From Collimonas rhizosphaerae (GTDB taxonomy: Bacteria > Pseudomonadota > Gammaproteobacteria > Burkholderiales > Burkholderiaceae_D), in NCBI RefSeq assembly GCF_038896935.1, contig NZ_JBANDC010000004.1, positions 124,001 through 188,000 of the forward strand: 64,000 nt of DNA, written 5' to 3'. Below the pieces are notes generated by a model that was given only the letters and a program-made list of their open reading frames with translations, searched no databases and was not told the origin of the DNA. Positions 7,025 through 14,480 of the stretch are shown here, one piece after another. The number at the start of each line of letters is the position of its first letter. Position 1 is the stretch's first letter. The translations under genes and the position numbers were made by a program.

Positions 7025-9322
7025 GTGTCGCGCGCGTTACGCTATCTGCTGGTGGTCGGCGGCGCCGTCGCCAGCATCCTGCTGTTCCTGCTGTCGTCGG
7101 CCTCGGCCAATTCGGATTTTTTCGACAAGCACTATCCCTGGCTGCTGGGCTTGAACGCGCTGGTGGCGGTAGCGCTGTTTGTGCTGGTCTGCCTGCTGCT
7201 CGGACGACTCTACAATCGCTACAAACGCGGAAAATTCGGCTCGCGCCTGACTGCCAAGCTGGTGCTCATGTTTGCGCTGATCGGCATCTTGCCGGGGGCC
7301 GTGATTTACGTGGTGTCGCTGCAATTCGTGTCGCGTTCGATCGAATCCTGGTTTGACGTGCATGTCGAAACCGCCCTGCAGGCCGGCGTCAACCTGAGCC
7401 ATGCGGCGCTGGATGCATCGCTCAGCGACCTCAGCGCCAGGGCGCACACGCTGGCGGCCGAATGGTCCGAGCTCTCCAACTCGGCGCAAGCGACCCAGCT
7501 GGGCCGGCTTAGCGACCAGAACCTGGAGGCATCGATTGTTACCGCCAGCGGCCAGGTCATCGCGTCCGTCGGCGGCCACCTGGGCACGCTGGTGCCTAAC
7601 CTGCCGACCGCCTCGATGCTGCAGCGGGCCCGCCTGCCGCGCGGTTTTGCCGAAACGGAAAGCGATTTTGATGCTCCCGGCAACAACCCAGGCAAGCCGG
7701 CAACCGGCAATGAAACCGCCAACCTGCGCCAGCACGTGGTAGTCGAAATCCCGGCGCCGCTAAGAAGTTCTTCGTTGCAAAACGAAACCCATTTCCTGCA
7801 AATGGTGCAGCCGGTGCCGGCCTACCTGGCCTCCAACATCGGCATCCTGGCTTCTACCTCCTCCGAATATCAAGAGCGCTCGATAAGCCGTTCCGGCTTG
7901 CGCAAGATGTACGTAATGACCCTGACCCTGACCTTGCTGCTGGCGGTGTTCAGCGCCATCGTCAGCGCCTTCCTGATCGCCACCGACCTGGCCAAGCCCT
8001 TGCTGCTGCTGGCGGAAGGCACCAAGGCGGTGGCTGAAGGCAACCTGTCGCCGCGGCCGATCGTCGCTACCTCAGACGAACTGGGTGTCCTGACCCAGTC
8101 TTTCAACCTGATGACGCGCCAGCTCTACGACGCCCGCGCCGCGGTGGAAAAAAACCGCAGCGAACTGGAAAACGCCAAGGCTTACCTGGAATCGGTGCTG
8201 GCCAACATGTCGGCCGGGGTGATGGTGCTGGACGGCGATTTCCGCCTGGTCACCAGCAACCAGTCGGTAGCCCGCATCCTGCAATACGATTTTTCGCCGC
8301 ACATCGGCCAGCCGCTCACAATCATCGACGGCCTGGCGCATTTCGCGGAAGTCATCATCAACGCCTTTTCCGAACAGAACGCGCAATTCGCCACCGGCAA
8401 GATCGGCGCCGAGCTGCTGCACTGGCAGCAGCAGATCGAAATCCCGCGCCGGGTCGACAGCGGCGAGAACAGCGACAGCGACGACATCACCCTGCTGGCG
8501 CGCGGTTCGCGCCTGCCGGTCGAAAACCGCGCCGGCTACGTGGTGGTGTTCGACGATATCTCCGACGTCATCTCAGGCCAGCGCTCGATCGCCTGGGGCG
8601 AAGTGGCGCGCCGCCTGGCGCATGAAATCAAGAATCCGCTAACGCCGATCCAGCTCTCGGCCGAACGGCTGCAGATGAAACTGGAAGACAAGCTGATGAC
8701 CCAGGACGCCGCGATCCTGAAGAAAAGCACCGACACCATTGTTAACCAGGTGGCTGCGATGAAACGCATGGTGGACGATTTCCGCGACTACGCCAAGACG
8801 CCGCCGGCGGTGTTGGGCGAGCTCGACCTGAACGTGCTGGTGGCGGAAATCCTGCATCTCTACTTGGCCGGCGACGAACGCGATATGATCCATGCATCCT
8901 TGGCGCCGGACCTGCCGCTGATCATGGGCGACGCCACCCAGCTGCGGCAAGTGATCCATAATCTTTTGCAAAACGCCCAGGACGCTGTCCTCGACCGCAG
9001 CGACAACGCCACGCCGCCGCGCATCGACCTGGTCACCGAGCGGGTCAGCTACCAGAGCTCGGATGGCCTGTCGCGCACCGCTGTGCGGCTGTCGATTACC
9101 GACAACGGCTCGGGATTCTCGCCCAAGATACTGGCCAGGGCATTCGAACCCTACGTCACGTCGAAGCCGCGCGGCACCGGCCTGGGTTTGCCGATGGTGA
9201 AAAAAATCATCGACGAACACGGCGGCCGCATCGATCTGCAGAACCGAAGCGACACAAAGGGCGCAAAAATCCTGATTTTGCTGTTAAAGTTAGCCACGAG
9301 TGATGATTCAGCCATAATTTGA
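7025..9322 (+). CDS. ntrY: NtrY-type membrane sensor histidine kinase
   Basis: A 765-residue kinase. Three helices lie in the first ~105 residues and a fourth near 293-318, with an extracytoplasmic sensor stretch between. A HAMP segment follows (LAKPLLLLAEGTKAVAEGNL), then a PAS-like region (YLESVLANMSAGVMVLDGDF). The phospho-acceptor box RLAHEIKNPLTPIQ has its histidine near residue 533. The ATPase domain shows the N box (QVIHNLLQNAQDA), DNGSGF and GTGLGLPMVKKI. This order is that of NtrY, which senses nitrogen or redox state and phosphorylates NtrX. It is coupled to DUF4390 upstream and to the regulator gene 149 bp downstream. Confidence 0.9.
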   Translation: MSRALRYLLVVGGAVASILLFLLSSASANSDFFDKHYPWLLGLNALVAVALFVLVCLLLGRLYNRYKRGKFGSRLTAKLVLMFALIGILPGAVIYVVSLQFVSRSIESWFDVHVETALQAGVNLSHAALDASLSDLSARAHTLAAEWSELSNSAQATQLGRLSDQNLEASIVTASGQVIASVGGHLGTLVPNLPTASMLQRARLPRGFAETESDFDAPGNNPGKPATGNETANLRQHVVVEIPAPLRSSSLQNETHFLQMVQPVPAYLASNIGILASTSSEYQERSISRSGLRKMYVMTLTLTLLLAVFSAIVSAFLIATDLAKPLLLLAEGTKAVAEGNLSPRPIVATSDELGVLTQSFNLMTRQLYDARAAVEKNRSELENAKAYLESVLANMSAGVMVLDGDFRLVTSNQSVARILQYDFSPHIGQPLTIIDGLAHFAEVIINAFSEQNAQFATGKIGAELLHWQQQIEIPRRVDSGENSDSDDITLLARGSRLPVENRAGYVVVFDDISDVISGQRSIAWGEVARRLAHEIKNPLTPIQLSAERLQMKLEDKLMTQDAAILKKSTDTIVNQVAAMKRMVDDFRDYAKTPPAVLGELDLNVLVAEILHLYLAGDERDMIHASLAPDLPLIMGDATQLRQVIHNLLQNAQDAVLDRSDNATPPRIDLVTERVSYQSSDGLSRTAVRLSITDNGSGFSPKILARAFEPYVTSKPRGTGLGLPMVKKIIDEHGGRIDLQNRSDTKGAKILILLLKLATSDDSAII

Positions 9323-9410
9323 TCAAGAACAGCTGCAAATTGGCGAATTGCTGATATAGCATATGTATCCGGACGCGGAAATAAAACAAATAGACATTGA
9401 TAACTTAACT

Positions 9411-9427
9411 GGGCTGTCCGAACAGTC
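9411..9427. promoter_or_regulatory. Inverted repeat in the ntrX leader
   Basis: The intergenic stretch between ntrY and ntrX contains GGGCTGT-CCGA-ACAGTCC, a near-perfect 7-bp inverted repeat with a 4-base loop, ending 45 bp before the ntrX start. As RNA it would form a small hairpin; as DNA it could be an operator. There is no T-run, so it is not a terminator. Confidence 0.3.
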
Positions 9428-9471
9428 CATACAGTGGGATTTGATGCAACAGGAAATGGGAAGGCTACCGC

Positions 9472-10194
9472 ATGGCTAACATCCTAGTCGTTGACGACGA
9501 AATGGGAATTCGGGAATTGCTCTCGGAAATTTTAGGTGACGAGGGGCATGTAGTAACCGCCGCGGAAAATGCACAACAGGCTCGCGAATTTCGTCAGGGC
9601 GGCGTACCCGATCTGGTGCTGCTCGATATCTGGATGCCGGATACCGACGGCGTCACGCTCTTGAAGGAATGGCAGCGCGACGGCTTGCTGACCATGCCTG
9701 TCATCATGATGTCCGGCCACGCCACTATTGATACCGCGGTAGAAGCGACCCGCATCGGCGCCCTGAACTTCCTGGAAAAACCTATTGCCCTGCAAAAGCT
9801 GCTGAAAGCAGTCCAGCAAGGTTTGTCGCAAGGTCCCAAGACCGCCCGCGCGCCAACCCTGTATCCGCAGCCGGCAGCCTCCTCCAATGAATTGAACGAC
9901 ACGGTGGTTACTGCCGGCGTCTTTAACAATCCGGCTTCGTCGGAAGCAACGCACATCGCGGCCCTGCCATCGGTCGCGGCCTCGTCCGAGAGCCTGTTCT
10001 CATCCTCGTTCGGCCTGCCGCTGCGCGAGGCGCGCGATGCTTTCGAGCGCGCTTACTTTGAATACCACCTGATCCGCGAAAGCGGCAGCATGACCCGGGT
10101 AGCGGAAAAAACCGGGCTGGAACGCACCCACCTGTACCGCAAACTGAAGCAGCTCGGGGTTGACCCCGGAAAGTTGTCGAAAAAAGGCGGATGA
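9472..10194 (+). CDS. ntrX: NtrX-like response regulator lacking the AAA+ domain (receiver + Fis HTH)
   Basis: A 240-residue regulator. The receiver domain occupies residues 1-120: acidic pocket VVDDE, phospho-acceptor Asp52 in LLDIWMPDTDG, conserved threonine region MMSGHAT, and lysine in FLEKPI. A serine/alanine-rich linker of about 75 residues follows. The C-terminal Fis-type helix-turn-helix is MTRVAEKTGLERTHLYRKLKQLG. Full NtrX proteins are about 450 residues with a sigma-54-contacting AAA+ ATPase between these parts; here it is absent with no sign of a frameshift. It should therefore bind DNA on phosphorylation by NtrY but cannot remodel sigma-54 polymerase directly. ATG at 9472, preceded by GGGAAGG. 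Confidence 0.85.
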   Translation: MANILVVDDEMGIRELLSEILGDEGHVVTAAENAQQAREFRQGGVPDLVLLDIWMPDTDGVTLLKEWQRDGLLTMPVIMMSGHATIDTAVEATRIGALNFLEKPIALQKLLKAVQQGLSQGPKTARAPTLYPQPAASSNELNDTVVTAGVFNNPASSEATHIAALPSVAASSESLFSSSFGLPLREARDAFERAYFEYHLIRESGSMTRVAEKTGLERTHLYRKLKQLGVDPGKLSKKGG

Positions 10195-10583
10195 CCCTCA
10201 CCACCCTGGTCAGCGGCGGCTCGGCCGGCATGCGCGAAGCCGCCATCTATTCCGCCCTGGAGCAAGAACTCGGGGTGACGTCAGAACGCAGCGGCGTCCA
10301 CCTCAGCACCGCGCTCATACTGGAAGGCCTGCCTGACGGCAAAACAGCGGCGCTGCCGCCAGGGCTCGCGCAAGATCTCGACATCAAACGGATCGCACCC
10401 GGCTGCTTTTGCTGCATCGGCAACCTGACCCTGCGCGTCACCCTCAACCGCCTGCTGCGCAAACCCCCGGCGCGCATCTACATCGGCATCGCCGACAGCA
10501 CGCACCTGCCGCGGCTGCGCGATTTCCTGTGCCATCCTCCCTACGACGATTTTCTCGAACTGACCCCGGACCTGGTCCTCTGA
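10191..10583 (+). CDS. CobW-like protein with degenerate P-loop
   Basis: A 130-residue protein that starts inside the ntrX stop (ATGA overlap), so it is translationally coupled to it. The layout follows the N-terminal GTPase half of CobW/P47K metallochaperones: a first strand and loop (TTLVSGGSAGMREAAIYSAL), a central metal motif GCFCCIGN matching GCxCC of that family, then a strand resembling the family's ExxG region (IYIGIADSTHLP). The Walker A lysine (GxxGxGK[ST]) is missing, and the usual C-terminal domain is absent. It may bind metal without hydrolysing GTP. Assignment rests on weak motif similarity. Confidence 0.5.
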   Translation: MTLTTLVSGGSAGMREAAIYSALEQELGVTSERSGVHLSTALILEGLPDGKTAALPPGLAQDLDIKRIAPGCFCCIGNLTLRVTLNRLLRKPPARIYIGIADSTHLPRLRDFLCHPPYDDFLELTPDLVL

Positions 10584-10735
10584 CGGCTGTTTTCGGAGGC
10601 GTCGTGCGGCTATGCAGCATTTGCTTTAATATGGACGCAACTTTCGCTGGATTCCCGTCTCTAAGTATTTGCTTCGAACAATCAAAAGAAAAATATCGAT
10701 AGCACCAGCCTATGTACACTCTTTAACAAATCCTA

Positions 10736-10762
10736 TTAGCACTCGACTATAGAGAGTGCTAA
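10736..10762. promoter_or_regulatory. CIRCE element (HrcA operator) upstream of rpoH
   Basis: TTAGCACTC-N9-GAGTGCTAA, a perfect match to the CIRCE consensus including the 9-base spacer (gactataga). It lies 70 bp before the rpoH start, in the promoter region. CIRCE is the binding site of the repressor HrcA, which releases DNA when GroE is occupied by unfolded protein. This directly indicates that sigma-32 synthesis is under HrcA control here. Confidence 0.95.
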
Positions 10763-10795
10763 TATATTCAAGTCAAACGTCTGATCGTTGATCTA

Positions 10796-10816
10796 CCGGC
10801 AGCTTAAGCTGGCCGG
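10796..10816 (+). promoter_or_regulatory. Hairpin in rpoH 5' leader next to the Shine-Dalgarno site
   Basis: CCGGCAGC-TTAA-GCTGGCCGG can fold into a stem of 8 base pairs with one bulged G and a TTAA loop. It ends 5 bases before the ribosome-binding site AAGGAG (10822-10827) of rpoH. The position suggests an effect on translation or message stability. A thermosensor role is known for rpoH leaders in other proteobacteria, but that structure differs. Confidence 0.4.
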
Positions 10817-10832
10817 ACAGCAAGGAGAAAGA

Positions 10833-11732
10833 ATGAAGAATCCATCAGTCAACACTGCTTTAATGCCCACCGACACCAGTGCCCTGGCGCTCGGCTTTTC
10901 CGGTACGCTGGGAAATATTGACGCGTATATATCGGCGGTGAATCGCCTGCCGATGTTGACACATGATGAAGAAATTTCTTTAGCGCAACAATTGCGCGAC
11001 AAGAACGACCTCGGCGCCGCCCAAAAGCTGGTGCTGTCGCATTTGCGCCTGGTGGTTTCCATCGCCCGCGGTTATCTCGGCTACGGCTTGCCGCATGCCG
11101 ACCTGATCCAGGAAGGCAATATCGGCCTGATGAAAGCCGTCAAGCGTTTCGATCCGGACCAAGGGGTACGGCTGGTGTCGTACGCCATGCACTGGATCAA
11201 GGCCGAAATGCATGAATACATCCTGAAAAACTGGCGCCTGGTGAAAGTTGCCACCACCAAGGCGCAGCGCAAGCTGTTTTTCAACCTGCGCAGCCATAAG
11301 GAAGGCCTGGACGCCATGACGCCGACCCAGGTCGATGCGCTGGCCAAGACCCTCAACGTCAAGCGCGAAGAAGTGATCGAGATGGAAACGCGCCTGACCG
11401 GCCGCGACATCGCGCTGGAAGCGCCGACCGATGACGACGATGACAAGTTTGCACCGATCGCCTACCTGTCGACCGAAGCGCAAGAGCCAAGCAAAGTGCT
11501 GGAAGCGCAACGCTACGACCGCATGCAGTCGGAAGGACTGGAATCGGCACTGAGCAAGCTGGACGACCGCTCGCGCCGTATCGTCGAAGCCCGCTGGCTG
11601 GCCAACGACGACGGCTCCGGCGCCACCTTGCATGAACTGGCGGACGAGTTTGGCGTATCGGCAGAACGGATACGGCAGATCGAGGCGGTTGCGCTGAAGA
11701 AGATGAAGGGTTCGCTGGCGGCGTTTGCCTGA
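10833..11732 (+). CDS. rpoH: Heat-shock sigma factor RpoH (sigma-32)
   Basis: A 299-residue sigma-70-family factor that directs RNA polymerase to heat-shock promoters. Region 2 shows LRLVVSIARGYLGYGLPHAD, DLIQEGNIGLMKAVKRFDP and the melting segment SYAMHWIKAEMHEYI. The RpoH box QRKLFFNLR, unique to sigma-32 proteins, is present. Region 4 ends with LHELADEFGVSAERIRQIEA. The ATG at 10833 follows AAGGAG at 6 bases; an in-frame start exists upstream at 10788 but lacks a ribosome site. Control: a perfect CIRCE operator 70 bp upstream and a hairpin by the ribosome site. It ends at a strong bidirectional terminator. Confidence 0.97.
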   Translation: MKNPSVNTALMPTDTSALALGFSGTLGNIDAYISAVNRLPMLTHDEEISLAQQLRDKNDLGAAQKLVLSHLRLVVSIARGYLGYGLPHADLIQEGNIGLMKAVKRFDPDQGVRLVSYAMHWIKAEMHEYILKNWRLVKVATTKAQRKLFFNLRSHKEGLDAMTPTQVDALAKTLNVKREEVIEMETRLTGRDIALEAPTDDDDDKFAPIAYLSTEAQEPSKVLEAQRYDRMQSEGLESALSKLDDRSRRIVEARWLANDDGSGATLHELADEFGVSAERIRQIEAVALKKMKGSLAAFA

Positions 11733-11750
11733 GGAACCGATTGCAAATAG

Positions 11751-11778
11751 AAAAAGGCAGCCAGTGGCTGCCTTTTTT
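11751..11778. terminator. Bidirectional Rho-independent terminator between rpoH and sco
   Basis: AAAAAGGCAGCC-AGT-GGCTGCCTTTTTT: a 7-bp GC-rich stem (extended by A-T pairs) with a 3-base loop and T-runs on both strands. It sits 18 bp after rpoH and 18 bp after the convergent sco gene. Confidence 0.92.
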
Positions 11779-11796
11779 ATTGCCTGCCTACATCGA

Positions 11797-12423
11797 TTAT
11801 TTCAACAGCAGTTTCAAATCATGGGCAATCGGATCCGGCCCCTGGCCGTGGCGCACGAACAGGCGGATATGGCCTTCCGGATCGAACACGTAGCTGCCGG
11901 CGGTATGGTCCATGGTGTAGCTGCCTGGGGTCTTGCCGGGTACTTTCTGGTAGAACACGCGGAATTCCTTGGCTACCTTGTCGGTCGCCGCCTGGTCGCC
12001 GTACAGGCCGACAAAACTCGGGTCGAACGCCGGCACATACTTGGACAGCAGCTCCTGCGTATCACGCTCCGGATCCACGGTGACGAACAGGACCTGCACC
12101 TTGCCTGCCAACGGCCCCAGTTCCTTCATCACATTGGCCATCTCCACCATGGTGGTCGGGCAGACGTCCGGGCATTGGGTGTAGCCGAAAAACACGACTA
12201 CCGCCTTGCCCTTGAAATCAGCCAGCGTGCGCGGCTTGCCGGTGTGGTCGGTCAGCGCGAAATCGCGGGCGTAGCCGAGGCCGGTGACGTCGGTGTTGAT
12301 GAAAGCGCTGTTGGCAGGCGACAGTGTCATTTCCTGGCCGCCGCCGGCAGATTTGTCGCCGCAGGCGGTTAAAGACAAAGCCGTCAGCAGGCCGGCGACA
12401 GCCACGGTAAAAACACGCTTCAT
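11797..12423 (-). CDS. SCO1/SenC copper chaperone lipoprotein for cytochrome oxidase
   Basis: A 208-residue thioredoxin-fold protein that helps load copper into the CuA site of subunit II. It has a lipobox LTAC with Cys21, so it is membrane-anchored and faces the periplasm. The copper ligands are Cys84 and Cys88 in TQCPDVCP and a histidine in YTMDHTAGSYVFD. All three Sco ligands are present. It is the last gene of the oxidase cluster, 8 bp after ctaB, and ends at the bidirectional terminator shared with rpoH. Confidence 0.92.
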   Translation of the reverse strand: MKRVFTVAVAGLLTALSLTACGDKSAGGGQEMTLSPANSAFINTDVTGLGYARDFALTDHTGKPRTLADFKGKAVVVFFGYTQCPDVCPTTMVEMANVMKELGPLAGKVQVLFVTVDPERDTQELLSKYVPAFDPSFVGLYGDQAATDKVAKEFRVFYQKVPGKTPGSYTMDHTAGSYVFDPEGHIRLFVRHGQGPDPIAHDLKLLLK

Positions 12424-12431
12424 GTTTGCTT

Positions 12432-13316
12432 TCAGAATTTGAGATAGTGATCGACCAGCAAGGCGGCGAACAGCAGCGACAGGTAGACGATCGAATAAGC
12501 GAAGGTCTTGCGTGCGATCAGGTCAGTGTAGTGCTGGTAGATCTGCCATGCGTACCAGAGGAAGATCAAGCCCAGCACCGCGGCGCTGGCCAGGTAGATC
12601 AAGCCGCTCATGCCGACCGCGAACGGCAGCATGGTGGTGGCTACCAGGGCGATCGTGTAGAGCCAGATCTGGAACTGGGTGAACTTCATGCCGTGCGTGA
12701 TCGGCAGCATCGGCAGGCCGGATTTCGCGTAGTCGTCGCGCCGGTACATGGCCAGCGCCCAGAAATGCGGCGGCGTCCAGACAAAGATGATCAGCACCAG
12801 GATCCAGGCTTGCATCGGCACGTCGTTGGCGATCGCGGCCCAGCCCAGCGCCGGCGGCATGGCGCCGGCCAGGCCGCCGATGACGATGTTCTGCGGCGTC
12901 GCCGGTTTCAGGATGATGGTGTAGATGATGGCGTAGCCGACGAACGTGGCGAAGGTCAGCCACATGGTGAGCGGATTGACGAAGTTGTACAGCACCCACA
13001 TGCCGAGCCCACCTATGACGCCGGAAAACACCAGGGTCTGCGGCACGGTGATTTCCCCGCGCGCCATGGGACGGCGGGCGGTGCGCGCCATGCGCGAATC
13101 GATTTCACGTTCGACCAGGCAATTGACGGCAAAAGCAGCGCCGGCCAGCAGCCAGATGCCAATGGTGGCGGCGATCAAGCGTTGCCAATCCGGCAAGCCG
13201 GGTGTCGACAGGAACATGCCGATCACCGCGCAAAACACCGCCAGCTGCGTAACGCGCGGCTTGGTCAGCGCCCAGTACTGGGCAATTCGATTAGGTGGTA
13301 CGGTCAAAGCAGTCAT
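12432..13316 (-). CDS. ctaB: Protoheme IX farnesyltransferase (heme O synthase)
   Basis: A 294-residue membrane protein of the UbiA prenyltransferase family that adds a farnesyl group to heme B, giving heme O. About eight or nine hydrophobic helices are seen. The Asp-rich prenyl diphosphate site lies in AAFAVNCLVEREIDSRMARTA, with the typical RTARRPMA following, and the second site is in MYRRDDYAKSGLPMLP. The start overlaps the ctaA stop (ATGA), so synthesis is coupled with the next enzyme of the heme A pathway. Confidence 0.95.
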   Translation of the reverse strand: MTALTVPPNRIAQYWALTKPRVTQLAVFCAVIGMFLSTPGLPDWQRLIAATIGIWLLAGAAFAVNCLVEREIDSRMARTARRPMARGEITVPQTLVFSGVIGGLGMWVLYNFVNPLTMWLTFATFVGYAIIYTIILKPATPQNIVIGGLAGAMPPALGWAAIANDVPMQAWILVLIIFVWTPPHFWALAMYRRDDYAKSGLPMLPITHGMKFTQFQIWLYTIALVATTMLPFAVGMSGLIYLASAAVLGLIFLWYAWQIYQHYTDLIARKTFAYSIVYLSLLFAALLVDHYLKF

Positions 13317-14473
13317 GGGTGCGGGTTGAGGCGGTCAGCAATTACTGGGCGGGCTCCCAAAATTGGGGATACGCCAGGAGCAAGTCTAGTCTTATAGTTT
13401 AACATGACCAGCAACAGCAGCAGCGCCGCCGCACCACCGTTGTGCGCCACGGCGATGGCCAGCGGCCAGTTCAGGAAAATGGTAGACAAGCCGGTAATCA
13501 ATTGCAAGCCGACAACGATCAGCAGCCAGCGGCCGGTGTTTTGCAAACCCTCGGTGCGCAAGGCTTTGCAGGCCAGCCAGACAACGAAGGCGATCACCAC
13601 GAAAGCGAAGCTGCGATGGGTCCAGTGGATTGCCGTCAGGGCCTGGAACGACAGGAATTCGCCATCGGCGGTCATGCCCAGGTGGCGCCACAGGGTGAAG
13701 CCGTTGGCGAAATCCATTTGCGGCACCAGCGCGCCATGGCACGCAGGAAAATCCGTGCATGCCAGGGCAGCATAGTTGGTGCTTACCCAGCCGCCCAGGG
13801 CAATCTGCAGAACCAGCAGCAGCAGGCCGGCCAGGGCTGGTTTGGCCAAGGCGCCGGCGCCGGCCGCTACCGGCGAATGACGGGTTTGCCGCGCCGCCAG
13901 CCAGGTCAGCATCGCCAGCAGGGTCAGGCCAAGCAGCAGATGGGTAGTGACGATCACCGGCTGCAGTTTTTGCGTCACGGTCCAGGCGCCAAACGCGCCT
14001 TGCAGGCAGACGAACAAAAACAGCCAGGTTGGAAACCAAGGTGAAAACCTGCTCTCCCGCTGGGCCGTTGCTGCCGGCTTGCGCGTTTTGAACCAGCGCA
14101 TCCAGGCGATCACCATCAAGGCGATGATCAGCACGCCGACTCCCATCGCGAAATAGCGATGGGTCATCTCGATCCAGGCTTTCATGACCGTGACCGGACC
14201 GGTCGGCATGGCTTCCTGCGCCGCGCTGATATGGGCGTGCGCCTGCAGCGGATTGGAGTGGCCGTAGCAGCCGGGCCAGTCGGGACAGCCGAGGCCGGAA
14301 TCGGTGAGGCGGGTGAAAGCCCCGAACATGATCAGGTCGAAGGTCAGGAACAGCGTCACCCACACCAGCTTGCGGTATTTATTGGTGTCGCTGGAAACCC
14401 AGACCACGCAGAACGCCAGCAAGGCAACCAGCAGTCCCATGCTGCCGAGCTGGATTAACATGGACGTTGTCAT
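13313..14473 (-). CDS. ctaA: Heme A synthase
   Basis: A 386-residue, roughly eight-helix membrane enzyme that oxidises heme O to heme A for the aa3 oxidase. The conserved first-half block GAFTRLTDSGLGCPDWPGCYG contains the paired cysteine loop; a matching second loop is LACTDFPACHG. Heme-ligand histidines appear in WIEMTHRYFAMGVG and AIHWTHRSFAFVV. I choose the ATG at 14473 with AGGATGAG upstream; a TTG two codons earlier leaves no room for a ribosome site. The stop overlaps ctaB. Confidence 0.93.
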   Translation of the reverse strand: MTTSMLIQLGSMGLLVALLAFCVVWVSSDTNKYRKLVWVTLFLTFDLIMFGAFTRLTDSGLGCPDWPGCYGHSNPLQAHAHISAAQEAMPTGPVTVMKAWIEMTHRYFAMGVGVLIIALMVIAWMRWFKTRKPAATAQRESRFSPWFPTWLFLFVCLQGAFGAWTVTQKLQPVIVTTHLLLGLTLLAMLTWLAARQTRHSPVAAGAGALAKPALAGLLLLVLQIALGGWVSTNYAALACTDFPACHGALVPQMDFANGFTLWRHLGMTADGEFLSFQALTAIHWTHRSFAFVVIAFVVWLACKALRTEGLQNTGRWLLIVVGLQLITGLSTIFLNWPLAIAVAHNGGAAALLLLLVMLNYKTRLAPGVSPILGARPVIADRLNPHP

Positions 14474-14480
14474 CGGCAAC

